From the IMG/VR virus record IMGVR_UViG_3300050821_005224, positions 1 to 47,297 of that record: a stretch of DNA of 47,297 nucleotides. One strand, written 5' to 3'. Below are positions 15,491-24,036 of this stretch, one piece after another; position 1 is the first letter of the stretch; the number at the start of each line of letters is the position of its first letter. The notes beneath the pieces were generated by a model. It saw nothing but the letters and a program-made list of their open reading frames with translations, was not told where the DNA came from and did not search any database. Made by a program: the position numbers and the translations under genes. The stretch comes from a virus.

Positions 15491-16816
15491 ATGGGAGATT
15501 TCATAGATGACTATATCAACTACACAAAGGAAAGTGAACCTCCAACAGTGTATCATAGATGGTGTGTACTATCTGCAATCGGAGCACTTTTGGGTAGGAA
15601 TAATTATATTAAATTCGGACCAGGAAAAATTTATCCAAATCTCTATACAATGCTTATCGGAGACCCGGGTGCGCGAAAATCTATTAGTATTAAATGGATT
15701 AAAAAATTACTTAAGGAGTCTGGATATTCCTCATTCGCTGCTAATAAATCTTCCAGGGAAAAATTCCTACTGGACTTAGCTGATATTGGAGAAGAGGCGA
15801 TAGAACTAAATGGAAGTAGCAAGCTGGATGAAGGAAGACGGAAGAAGACATATGATAGAATTATGGAGTCAAATCTCTGGGGTGAAAATTCATTTAGTGG
15901 TAAAGAACCAAAGGAAGTATATATTGCTGCGGATGAATTTAACATCTTCACTGGACCGAACAATGCTGCATTCTTTGACACTCTCGGCGATCTCTGGGAT
16001 TGGGACGATGAAACCGGACCCTACTCTGAAAGAGTTAAGAATAGTATTAGTGTATCAATATATCAACCAACTGTATCCTTACTTGGCGGAAATACACCAG
16101 AAGGTTTCGCTACAGCCTTTCCCCCAGAAATTATAGGTAAAGGTTTCTTTAGTAGGTTAATCCTAATCTATGGAGAGAGAAGTGATAGACGATACCACAT
16201 CATGCCTACCCCAGATCAACAATTTACAAATTATATTATCGAACAATTACGAAGGATTAGAGGAATTAGTTTTGGTGAAATTGAAATTAGTTCTACCGCG
16301 GCTGACATACTTAAGCCTGTCTATGAAAACTTTGAGGATATGGATGACATTCGATTTAAATCCTATAGTCAGCGAAGATATACACAGCTTCTTAAGCTTT
16401 GCATCATTCTCTCCGCGATTTCGGGAAACGGAAAAATTACTCCCGGCATTGTGCAGCGATCCAATACATTTCTTAGTGCAGCTGAGTATAATATGCCCAG
16501 AGCTCTTGGAGAATTTGGTAAAGGCAAGAATAGTGATGTTGTGCAGAAGGTATTAGAAATTGTTGAGCGCGCGAGGAAGCCACAAAATATTAAAGAAATT
16601 TGGACTCAAGTTTATAAAGACTTGGGAAAGTTACAAGAGTTAAGTGATATAATGAATTCTCTAATGGTGGCGAATAGAGTACAGTTTATAAATGCAGGAC
16701 CAAAGAGCGGATTTTTAAGTAATAGATTAGGTAAGAAAAATGATAAGTTTGTTAATTGGTCACTGTTGACCGGAGAAGAAAGAGAGTATATAGGAGAGAT
16801 GAAATGGGATATCTAA
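15491..16816 (+). CDS. DUF3987-like ATPase, probable replicative helicase/primase partner
   Basis: A 441-residue protein. YHRWCVLSAIGALLGR is followed by IGDPGARKS (P-loop, residues 57-64), AADEFNIF (Walker B-like, 146-153) and SVSIYQPTVSLLGGNTPEGF, the arrangement of phage DUF3987 proteins that replace DnaB-type helicases. The P-loop has Ala-Arg where Ser-Gly or Thr-Gly is common, a variant also seen in this family. Translation is coupled to the polymerase by a 2-base gap with no obvious ribosome binding site. The 3' end overlaps the MazG-like gene by 13 bases. Confidence 0.8.
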   Translation: MGDFIDDYINYTKESEPPTVYHRWCVLSAIGALLGRNNYIKFGPGKIYPNLYTMLIGDPGARKSISIKWIKKLLKESGYSSFAANKSSREKFLLDLADIGEEAIELNGSSKLDEGRRKKTYDRIMESNLWGENSFSGKEPKEVYIAADEFNIFTGPNNAAFFDTLGDLWDWDDETGPYSERVKNSISVSIYQPTVSLLGGNTPEGFATAFPPEIIGKGFFSRLILIYGERSDRRYHIMPTPDQQFTNYIIEQLRRIRGISFGEIEISSTAADILKPVYENFEDMDDIRFKSYSQRRYTQLLKLCIILSAISGNGKITPGIVQRSNTFLSAAEYNMPRALGEFGKGKNSDVVQKVLEIVERARKPQNIKEIWTQVYKDLGKLQELSDIMNSLMVANRVQFINAGPKSGFLSNRLGKKNDKFVNWSLLTGEEREYIGEMKWDI

Positions 16817-17172
16817 CTTTTAAAGACTTCTCTGAGATAAATAGAAAAAGAGAGGATCTGTTCAATACTACTACACATTCCTGTGCGCATTGGTCATTAG
16901 CAGATTGGTCTAATGCTACTTTCGGAGAAGTAGGAGAAGCGGCGAATATAATAAAGAAAATTAGAAGGGGAGACTTTTCTTTAGCAGAGAAGAGAGAAGA
17001 CCTTGCTATGGAATTAGCAGACATATTTATATATTTAGATATACTTGCAACTAAAGCTGGAATAAATTTAGGGGAAGCTATTAAAACAAAATTTAATATT
17101 ACTTCTAAAAAATGGAATGCTCTTGAAGATGAGTTTATAATTATAGCAGACACACGAAACGAGGAGATCTGA
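16804..17172 (+). CDS. MazG-like nucleotide pyrophosphohydrolase
   Basis: A 122-residue protein. I choose ATG 16804 because GGAGAG is correctly spaced; an upstream frame to 16756 is merely open. GEVGEAANIIKK (Glu42, Glu45) and ELADIFIYLDILATKAG (Glu70, Asp73) form the ExxE...ExxD metal site of all-alpha NTP pyrophosphohydrolases. It probably hydrolyses (d)NTPs or lowers an alarmone signal in the infected cell. It is the second pool enzyme after the DUF5664 gene. Confidence 0.88.
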   Translation: MGYLTFKDFSEINRKREDLFNTTTHSCAHWSLADWSNATFGEVGEAANIIKKIRRGDFSLAEKREDLAMELADIFIYLDILATKAGINLGEAIKTKFNITSKKWNALEDEFIIIADTRNEEI

Positions 17173-17173
17173 A

Positions 17174-17449
17174 ATGGCACAATCTCAAACTGGCTATAAA
17201 CTCCTCTGTGTTGGAGGACCTTTGGATAGAACTAGAGTACAAAGAGCTACTCTAGATCGCTATTTTACTTATACGGAAAGGGAAGAAGTATCAAATGAAG
17301 ATACAAATGAAATTTTTGTATCTATGAAAGAGCATACTTATACTCTTATACAACTATTCAATAATGGCGCCACAGTTATGTTTTACGCGTTGAGTACAGT
17401 AACTGACAGTCAAGCAATTAAAATGATGATGGAGGCTTATGCGAAATGA
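17174..17449 (+). CDS. small hypothetical protein
   Basis: A 91-residue soluble protein beginning with GYKLLCVGGPLDRTRVQ and containing YTLIQLFNNGATVMFYALS. It is strand-rich. Phage proteins opening with CVGGPLDG-like motifs are common and uncharacterised. Its ribosome binding site GAGGAG (17161-17166) is complementary to CTCCTC within the gene (17201-17206). It overlaps the next gene by 4 bases (ATGA). Confidence 0.6.
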   Translation: MAQSQTGYKLLCVGGPLDRTRVQRATLDRYFTYTEREEVSNEDTNEIFVSMKEHTYTLIQLFNNGATVMFYALSTVTDSQAIKMMMEAYAK

Positions 17450-18021
17450 GTAAGAAAAGAACTATTACTGGCCGTAACTCCAGACTACGGGAATATCGTC
17501 TCCCTAAGAAAGTAGATGTGGACAATGAAACCCATCACTTACTTACAATTATTACGCCGCCAGAAGGTGTTATACTTCTTCGGCAAGAACTTATACATCA
17601 TCCAGACATTCTGGAAAAAGCAAATAAAGCCAATATTTTTGAAGAGGCTCTTGGCACTATTGCGGCTGAGTTGTCAATTGCTCTTGACGGTGTATATGAT
17701 CCTAACGATCTCTGTACTATGCTTTATAATGCTCTTTGCAATAGGAAGTCTAATAATCTTTTTCCCGAAAAGCGTGCTAGAGGTCTTGTGGCCGCAGAAA
17801 TAGTAGAAACTAAAGGAGAAATAAAACTAGAAAGTGAAAATATGTTAGATAGAATACTCTCTACTCAGATGAAGTTAAATAGAGAAAATGATAGAAGGAA
17901 AACTGTACTTGATGATTTAACTGGAGAAGAGAAGTTACCTCCATACATCATTTGTAATGAATGCAGTAGTTGGTTTGAATGTTGTGAAAATAGAATTTGT
18001 AAGTTAGGTAAAAGGAGATAG
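17446..18021 (+). CDS. hypothetical protein with Cys-rich C-terminus
   Basis: A 191-residue protein. The basic N-terminus (KKRTITGRNSRLREYRLPKK) could bind nucleic acid. The middle is helical. The C-terminus has ICNECSSWFECCENRICKLG, with six Cys, a likely zinc-binding knuckle. Coupled to the preceding gene by ATGA. No family assigned. Confidence 0.6.
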   Translation: MSKKRTITGRNSRLREYRLPKKVDVDNETHHLLTIITPPEGVILLRQELIHHPDILEKANKANIFEEALGTIAAELSIALDGVYDPNDLCTMLYNALCNRKSNNLFPEKRARGLVAAEIVETKGEIKLESENMLDRILSTQMKLNRENDRRKTVLDDLTGEEKLPPYIICNECSSWFECCENRICKLGKRR

Positions 18022-18025
18022 TAAA

Positions 18026-18703
18026 ATGAACTTCCGCGACATGCAAAAGAGAAATGATATGATTGACCCTATTATCCATTTCAAGAATACAGTTTTTAGA
18101 AAAGTAAGATGGACTAAAGACGAGATTGCTATTCTCCAAACCCACTACAAAACAACTATTACAAAAGAGATGTGCTATCTTCTTCCTGGAAGAAGTGAAG
18201 ACAGTATAAGTATGATGGCAGGTAGATTAGGATTGACAGATAATAAAAAACAGAAGCATTTACTTAAAGTATGGATTAGTGAAGAAGATATTGAATTAGT
18301 TAGAAAATTCTATCCTAAAACTAATACTAAAAAATTAGTAAAAATTCTAGGAGGAAGATATACTCAAGAACAAATTTATATGAAAGCAGGTCATTTAGGA
18401 ATCCATAAGAGTTCAATATATATTGAAAGAAAAAATGTAAGTAGAGCTCATCTTATAGTTCAATTTTTATATAGATTAAGATTAATAAATGGATTGTCAA
18501 AGGAGAAGCTATCTGAGAAATTAGGTTATGGAACGAATGTTTTAGATAGATATGAAAGAGGACAAACTACTCCTAGACTCCATGTAGTTCAAGATTTTTT
18601 AGATGGGATCCTAGGTTATGGAAAAGCTGAATTAGTAGTAGTGTGGAAAGATAGTAGAAAAGAAATTACAATAGAAGAGTTGGAGGAGAAGGAAGATGAG
18701 TAA
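18026..18703 (+). CDS. double Myb/SANT plus XRE helix-turn-helix regulator
   Basis: A 225-residue protein with three DNA-binding modules. Two Myb/GcrA-like units lie at about 27-70 (VRWTKDEIAIL to GRLGLT) and 83-126 (WISEEDIELVRKFYP to AGHLGIH). A Cro/C1-type helix-turn-helix follows at about 143-195 (YRLRLINGLSKEKLSEKLGY to QTTPRLHVVQDFL). An acidic tail (ITIEELEEKEDE) completes it. The combination suggests a sequence-specific regulator, placed near the end of the early block and so possibly a switch to late transcription. The iteron arrays are one candidate target, but this is inference. Confidence 0.75.
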   Translation: MNFRDMQKRNDMIDPIIHFKNTVFRKVRWTKDEIAILQTHYKTTITKEMCYLLPGRSEDSISMMAGRLGLTDNKKQKHLLKVWISEEDIELVRKFYPKTNTKKLVKILGGRYTQEQIYMKAGHLGIHKSSIYIERKNVSRAHLIVQFLYRLRLINGLSKEKLSEKLGYGTNVLDRYERGQTTPRLHVVQDFLDGILGYGKAELVVVWKDSRKEITIEELEEKEDE

Positions 18704-18902
18704 TCAAGAAGTTACTCCTTGGGCTTGGAGATTAACGGATGATATAAGGGAAGAAAGTCAAAGGGAGTGTTATTTTGATGAAGAAAGTTATTCAGAAAGT
18801 ATTTGTTGGATAGAAGATAATTGTAAAGGAGAGAGGCCGTGTAAAATTGGATTTTGTCCATTTCGGACAACTATTCATCAGAGGACTGAGAAACTGGACT
18901 AG
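18696..18902 (+). CDS. small acidic Cys-containing protein, last early gene
   Basis: A 68-residue protein with Trp-rich ends and four Cys in its second half (ICWIEDNCKGERPCKIGFCP), a possible metal-binding knuckle. The start codon lies in a hairpin, GAGTAA (18698-18703) with TTACTC (18712-18717). Its last 32 bases overlap the end of the convergent 1721-aa late gene, so both strands are coding here. Confidence 0.55.
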   Translation: MSNQEVTPWAWRLTDDIREESQRECYFDEESYSESICWIEDNCKGERPCKIGFCPFRTTIHQRTEKLD

Positions 18903-21900
18903 TTCCTTGGGTACTCCCTTGGTTTCTAAAATCAGCTAAGGGAGTACCTCCCATTATCTCTTGCATATTCCTACTAATTCCACTGTTGCTTAATTGCCCG
19001 AAAAACTTATTAGCTGTTGACGCATTAGCTTCTTGTCCCCATTTCAACATTTGACTACTGAAGTGTCTAATATCTCCTCCAGCCGCCGCATATTGAGTAA
19101 TAAAGTTATCTGTCTCATCATCGCTAGGACTTCTATTTCCAATCATTGTACTTTTAACCGCTTCTCCTAATCCTTCCATCCGACTAACATCAACTGCTTT
19201 ATATAAGTTAGAGCGGTATTCTGCATTCATTGCTATAGCTTCATCTAAAGGCCGTGCGCCAAAAAGTCTAGAAAAATTTGCAATAGATAAAAGATCGCTA
19301 TAACCTTGAGTATTATCCCCACTAGGAGGATTAGTAGAAGTAGATTGAATAAGAGAGCCAGAAGCTGTAGTTGAATAACCTTGAACGAGTTGAGCCAATC
19401 CAGCAAGCGGTCGAGATAAGCCATTATGTTCTAATCCTACAAGTAGACTTGCTGGGATATCGCCGCCTTTAGCTATTTTCGCGGCCGCATCAAACATACT
19501 ACCTACAAATCTAATACCTCCACTAATAGCAGGAAAATCTAAAGGATTAACTGGAAGTAAAGTTAATTGTCTAGGATTAATATCTCCTCTAGTATATAGT
19601 CCAGTTTGAAGAACATTACTAGCTGCTCCGTAGAGAAGCCAATTTCCAAGAGTATGTCCAAAAGCTTGTGGTAGTTCACTGTAAGCATCATTATGTTGAG
19701 TATTACCTGGAGCATTACCAATTAAGTGGTTGTTAATCATAGAAAAGCCGGGAAGTCCTTGAAGACCGAAAACTGTAGAGTGTAACGCAGCCATCATTGC
19801 AATAGTCTTACCTTCTCCATTCTCTACATATCGGAGAAGTTGTTGCATTAGGTTAAATTGATAAGTTTGAAATAATCCTACTGCTTGTCCGAGAATTCCT
19901 TGGAATGCAACAGGTCGTTGAGTCGCAATATAATTGCCTTGGATTCTTGAGGCGAAAGTCTGAATGTTACTGAATAGTTGTTTCCCAGAATAACCCGCTC
20001 CTTCAAATAGTTGTCGTCCAGTATCTGCTGCCACAAAGTGGATGAAATTCCGGCTAAAGTTAGTTCCAGCATATTTCGCTCCTATATCTGTAGCTTGTTT
20101 AGTCCATTTAACTATATCATTTATTTTTCCCTTATTACCATAAGGAAGACGAAGAGTGTCAATCATATTCATGTGTTGAGTTAATTCGTCTCTATTAACT
20201 CCAGCTTTCTGATATATCTCCCCATACTGTGCTCTAACATCTTCATTCCAATAGTTCTGAATTGCTTTATAGATTACTTTACTAATAGCTGGAACTTGGC
20301 GACCACTCCCATCAGGTAGTTCAGTAGTTAGGAGATTTTTTACTATCTGACTACGAACAGAATTACTTTCCGCAGTTAGAAGTACAGGGGTTGCGAGAAT
20401 GTGTATAAGTTGTTGGAAGGTGTCCAATCGGATAACTGTAGATCCGAGTACTGTGTTTGCGACAGAGATGAATTTACGTAAAACCTGGGGATCTGGAAGT
20501 TTATTAACAAGACTGTAGTAATTCTTAAGTCTATCGGTGGCTGCTTCGTATGGGTTTCCCATACCAAACTTTTCAGCCATTTGACTAGCGTCTTCATAAC
20601 TTATTAATCCTTTTCGCGCAGCTCCAAAAGCATATCTCATACCATTAAATGCAGTATCGCCAAATTGTTCTAACTTTTCCTGACTGTATGCCCAAAGAGG
20701 ATAATTGCTATCTTTATTCCCCACTGCTAAAGCAGTTCGAATATAACTATCGTAAGGATTATCTGCTGTCTTTCTGACAAAAGGAGATAACCATCCAGCT
20801 TGAGAAGTTTCAGTTCCTACAAATCTTTTTCCCATAGCTTGGAGTTCAGCGAAGAGTTTAGCATTAGTTAACTCTACCATATTCCGAGTAAGAGAAAGAT
20901 TTTGTCTACCATTCCAATTTAGATAATCATCAATTAACTTCTCTGCGCGAGTTTCAGGATAAATATTATTGAGGATACCACGACGATGAAGATCAGTATT
21001 AACTTTATTCTGTGCCATATTCAAATCTTGTTGATAGTCTCCTTCAGCTTTATGAAATTCCGCACCTTGATCTTTTGTCCATGCAGTATATTCTCCTGTA
21101 AGTTGTCCAATCTTTTGCTGAAGTTCCTCCTTGCTAGAGGCAGTGATAATTGCAACATCCGAATTTCCCAACGCAGTTCCTGGACGAGAGCGTACATATG
21201 CAAAATATGGATATCTTGTTGTGTCAATTGGCGGCGCATAGAGAGTTCCTGTCTTTAGTCTTCCTTCTAAACCTTGCGCCATATAGAAATTATTCTTATG
21301 AGGAATACGATTATCATTAACTTGTTGCATGGCGCGTTCAAGATTAGCGACTTTAGGAGATAGAGTGTAGTAAGTATAATTTCCAGCGGGAGCTCCTTGT
21401 CCTTTTTGAAGTAGTTCTCCAGAGTAAAAGTTATCCCCTTCAGGTTTATAATCTTTATTCCAATCAGTTATATTTCCTTTTTTATCAATTTTAAGGGAGT
21501 CATTAAGGACAACTGTATTGCGCGGAAGTTGGTATTTATCTGCAAGAGTATCTGGAAGGAATGCAAAAGAAGCTGCTGTACGGCGGCGAACTGCTAGAAA
21601 CATTCCCCATTCTGCAGCAGCTTGTTCATCATTACGAATAGCATTAATTGGAGGAGTAAGTAAACCTGCATCTGCGGCGTTGAGGCGATTAGTAAATTGT
21701 GTAACCTGTCCTCCAATTCTTTCCATCTCTTGAGCAAGAGTGTCATAGTTAGCATTACTTTCTGCGATAAACTTACTGCCGCTTCCAAGGATATTAGCTT
21801 GTTCACTCCCGCGGGACGATTTAAATAGATCCGCATCATTACCAAACAATTTCGCGGCCGCACTATCTGCTGCATCTGTTGCAAGTTGTACTCTATAATG

Positions 21901-24036
21901 AGTATCAATTAATCCTCTAGCAATTTGCCCAGTTGGAGTTCTAGTTATTCCGTTCATATTATATTCTAACTGTACATGATTAACAGTTTGATGTTGACTT
22001 GGATCAATAGTAAACTCTCCATAATTGTTACTTCTCATTCCATCTTCAATATATTTAATTGGTACATTAGCTCTTAGAGCAATTTCATCCATTGGTATAT
22101 CTGGGTTTTTATCAATTAATTGATTAATAGTATCATTCTTAACTCCTTGAATATGATTACTAAGTTCGCGGAGAGAAGAAGGTAGATCTTCGCCGCTAGC
22201 TAATTCTCCTCCTTTCTGAATAAATTTAGATAAATAATCTCCGCTATCTTTGCTCTGACTTGCCTGTCTGTACAATTGCTCAAGAGCGGGGAGATCTTCA
22301 TCTCCAATTGTCTCTCCTTGTTTAATTCCCTTTTGTGCAAAATATACATACCTAGCGTTAACATCCAAGCTATTACCAGTAGTAAGATTAGTAGGAGTAG
22401 ATTGGTCAATCTTACTAAACTTATTTCCATACTGCAAACCTCCTTCTATAACTTTAGGTTTGCCAAAATCTCCCACTACAGCGGTAGGGTTAGAATTAGT
22501 AATATCTCCAGTTATAGTATTAACTGTAAGTGGTGCGCCGAAAAGCTTCTTAGCTTCTTCAGGTAACTGTCCACTACGGCGGAAGACTGTAGCTTCTGCA
22601 GGAGTAAGAATTCTACTAAATCCAGGAGCTGGAATTTGTTCAATATTTGGCGCCTTAGGATTTATATTAATCTGGAAATCTCCAGACTTTCCTTTAGACA
22701 TAAATAAATCTGCACCATCTTCCCAAGCATCTGCAGCAGAGGAATAACGAGGAACAAAACTCTTTCCATCAGGAGTTTGAAACATATCTTCAAAATGAGC
22801 AATCTTTGCTTCTGTAGCTCCAACTTTAAGCTGGTAAGCTTGGGAGAATAGAATATTAGGATTATCTGGCATAGGATTATCTGTTACTAAATCACTCCAA
22901 TTTCTCTCTGCTCCTTTAGCAAATCGGTTAATAAAGAAAGTTTCTCCATTAGGAGTAGATGGTTGATCTCCAATACGACTTAGTTTTCCTAGTCTTGTTA
23001 ACATTGTAGAGAGAGAAAGTTGACTAGGATCGGATAGATCATCTCTAACACTAAGTCCAGATTGTTTGGCGCGAATAGTTAAATTAGTCATAGCAGTACT
23101 TAGATCTTCATCTCCTTTATCAACCATATCAGAGAAAATTTTTCTAATACTATCTGTCGCTGCTTCATTAGTAAGTTGGACTTTCTTCGCTTGTAAAACT
23201 GTTGGCGGCCCCAAAGTTTGATTAATCTTCTCAACACTAGCAAGCAAACTAACTACACGATCTCCAGGATCAACTCCTAGTTTTCCAAGATACGCTGCAT
23301 TCTCTGCCCATTTAGAACTTTGATCACTAGCTAGCATTGCTTTTTGAAATAGACTACGAGTAAAAATTCCATCCAAACTTCCTCCAATAAGTCCTCCAGT
23401 AATTGCACCAAATCCAATATCACTAGCTACATCTCTCCAATTCTCATCATCTAGTAGAGGAGATGCTTTCATAGTAGCTGCGGTTGCAGCAGTATAAACT
23501 GCACCTTCTAGGGCATTATCAAGATAACCAAGACCAATAGCTTGAACTTGTTCGGCGCGAATAGAAGGAAAAAGTGCGGCATCTCCAAGTTTAATTTCAT
23601 TCATAGCTTCAGAAGTTATTCTTGCTGTTGTGTTAGAACGCAATAGTCCTGTAGCAGCAGAAAGTTCTGAAGTAAATTCTCCTGCTCTAGCAAATCTAAG
23701 TGCTTTTACAGCAGCTCCTCCTGGTATAGCAGAACCAGCGAAAAAACCCGCAGTATCAATGATGCCCTGATTTTGTTGATAGTAGTCATAAGCCTCAGGA
23801 TCAACTTCATTTTTCATATCCAATTTGTCTATATCTGCGCCAAGGAAGTTACCAGCTTCTATAGCTGTATTAGCAAAAGAATTAACTGCAGATAGAATAG
23901 TAGTAGGAATTCCTTTAGTAATTACATTACTCCAAGCTTCTTCAGTTGGAACATTACTAGTAGCTAAAGATGAAGAGTCAACTCCAAAAGCTGCATTAGA
24001 CATTACACCTGTAGTTGGATCAATGAAAGGGCACAT
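18871..24036 (-). CDS. very large internal virion (ejection) protein
   Basis: A 1721-residue protein, the largest in the window and the last of the late block. It starts in a TAATG overlap with the previous gene. Gly/Ala-rich segments near residues 95-110 and 205-225 (FFAGSAIPGGAAVKAL, IGFGAITGGLIGGSL) could insert into membranes. The C-terminal 500 residues are helical. Position and size fit the T7 gp16-type or P22-type proteins injected with the DNA. I see no transglycosylase or RNA polymerase motif. The 3' end overlaps the last early gene and carries a strong hairpin. Confidence 0.75.
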   Translation of the reverse strand: MCPFIDPTTGVMSNAAFGVDSSSLATSNVPTEEAWSNVITKGIPTTILSAVNSFANTAIEAGNFLGADIDKLDMKNEVDPEAYDYYQQNQGIIDTAGFFAGSAIPGGAAVKALRFARAGEFTSELSAATGLLRSNTTARITSEAMNEIKLGDAALFPSIRAEQVQAIGLGYLDNALEGAVYTAATAATMKASPLLDDENWRDVASDIGFGAITGGLIGGSLDGIFTRSLFQKAMLASDQSSKWAENAAYLGKLGVDPGDRVVSLLASVEKINQTLGPPTVLQAKKVQLTNEAATDSIRKIFSDMVDKGDEDLSTAMTNLTIRAKQSGLSVRDDLSDPSQLSLSTMLTRLGKLSRIGDQPSTPNGETFFINRFAKGAERNWSDLVTDNPMPDNPNILFSQAYQLKVGATEAKIAHFEDMFQTPDGKSFVPRYSSAADAWEDGADLFMSKGKSGDFQININPKAPNIEQIPAPGFSRILTPAEATVFRRSGQLPEEAKKLFGAPLTVNTITGDITNSNPTAVVGDFGKPKVIEGGLQYGNKFSKIDQSTPTNLTTGNSLDVNARYVYFAQKGIKQGETIGDEDLPALEQLYRQASQSKDSGDYLSKFIQKGGELASGEDLPSSLRELSNHIQGVKNDTINQLIDKNPDIPMDEIALRANVPIKYIEDGMRSNNYGEFTIDPSQHQTVNHVQLEYNMNGITRTPTGQIARGLIDTHYRVQLATDAADSAAAKLFGNDADLFKSSRGSEQANILGSGSKFIAESNANYDTLAQEMERIGGQVTQFTNRLNAADAGLLTPPINAIRNDEQAAAEWGMFLAVRRRTAASFAFLPDTLADKYQLPRNTVVLNDSLKIDKKGNITDWNKDYKPEGDNFYSGELLQKGQGAPAGNYTYYTLSPKVANLERAMQQVNDNRIPHKNNFYMAQGLEGRLKTGTLYAPPIDTTRYPYFAYVRSRPGTALGNSDVAIITASSKEELQQKIGQLTGEYTAWTKDQGAEFHKAEGDYQQDLNMAQNKVNTDLHRRGILNNIYPETRAEKLIDDYLNWNGRQNLSLTRNMVELTNAKLFAELQAMGKRFVGTETSQAGWLSPFVRKTADNPYDSYIRTALAVGNKDSNYPLWAYSQEKLEQFGDTAFNGMRYAFGAARKGLISYEDASQMAEKFGMGNPYEAATDRLKNYYSLVNKLPDPQVLRKFISVANTVLGSTVIRLDTFQQLIHILATPVLLTAESNSVRSQIVKNLLTTELPDGSGRQVPAISKVIYKAIQNYWNEDVRAQYGEIYQKAGVNRDELTQHMNMIDTLRLPYGNKGKINDIVKWTKQATDIGAKYAGTNFSRNFIHFVAADTGRQLFEGAGYSGKQLFSNIQTFASRIQGNYIATQRPVAFQGILGQAVGLFQTYQFNLMQQLLRYVENGEGKTIAMMAALHSTVFGLQGLPGFSMINNHLIGNAPGNTQHNDAYSELPQAFGHTLGNWLLYGAASNVLQTGLYTRGDINPRQLTLLPVNPLDFPAISGGIRFVGSMFDAAAKIAKGGDIPASLLVGLEHNGLSRPLAGLAQLVQGYSTTASGSLIQSTSTNPPSGDNTQGYSDLLSIANFSRLFGARPLDEAIAMNAEYRSNLYKAVDVSRMEGLGEAVKSTMIGNRSPSDDETDNFITQYAAAGGDIRHFSSQMLKWGQEANASTANKFFGQLSNSGISRNMQEIMGGTPLADFRNQGSTQGTSPVSQSSDE
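18910..18948. terminator. hairpin at the convergence of early and late blocks
   Basis: GGTACTCCCTT (18910-18920) and AAGGGAGTACC (18938-18948) are perfect 11-bp arms around a 17-base loop, which can extend by four more pairs including two G-T pairs. It begins 8 bases past the last early stop codon, but lies inside the coding end of the 1721-aa gene. There is no T tract, so it is not a classical intrinsic terminator. A role in stopping rightward transcription or protecting the 3' end is inferred. Confidence 0.45.

Noticed and set aside
18871-24036. Virion RNA polymerase (N4-type) in the 1721-aa protein
   Set aside because: I see no T7/N4-type polymerase motifs, and the length is about half that of N4 virion polymerases.
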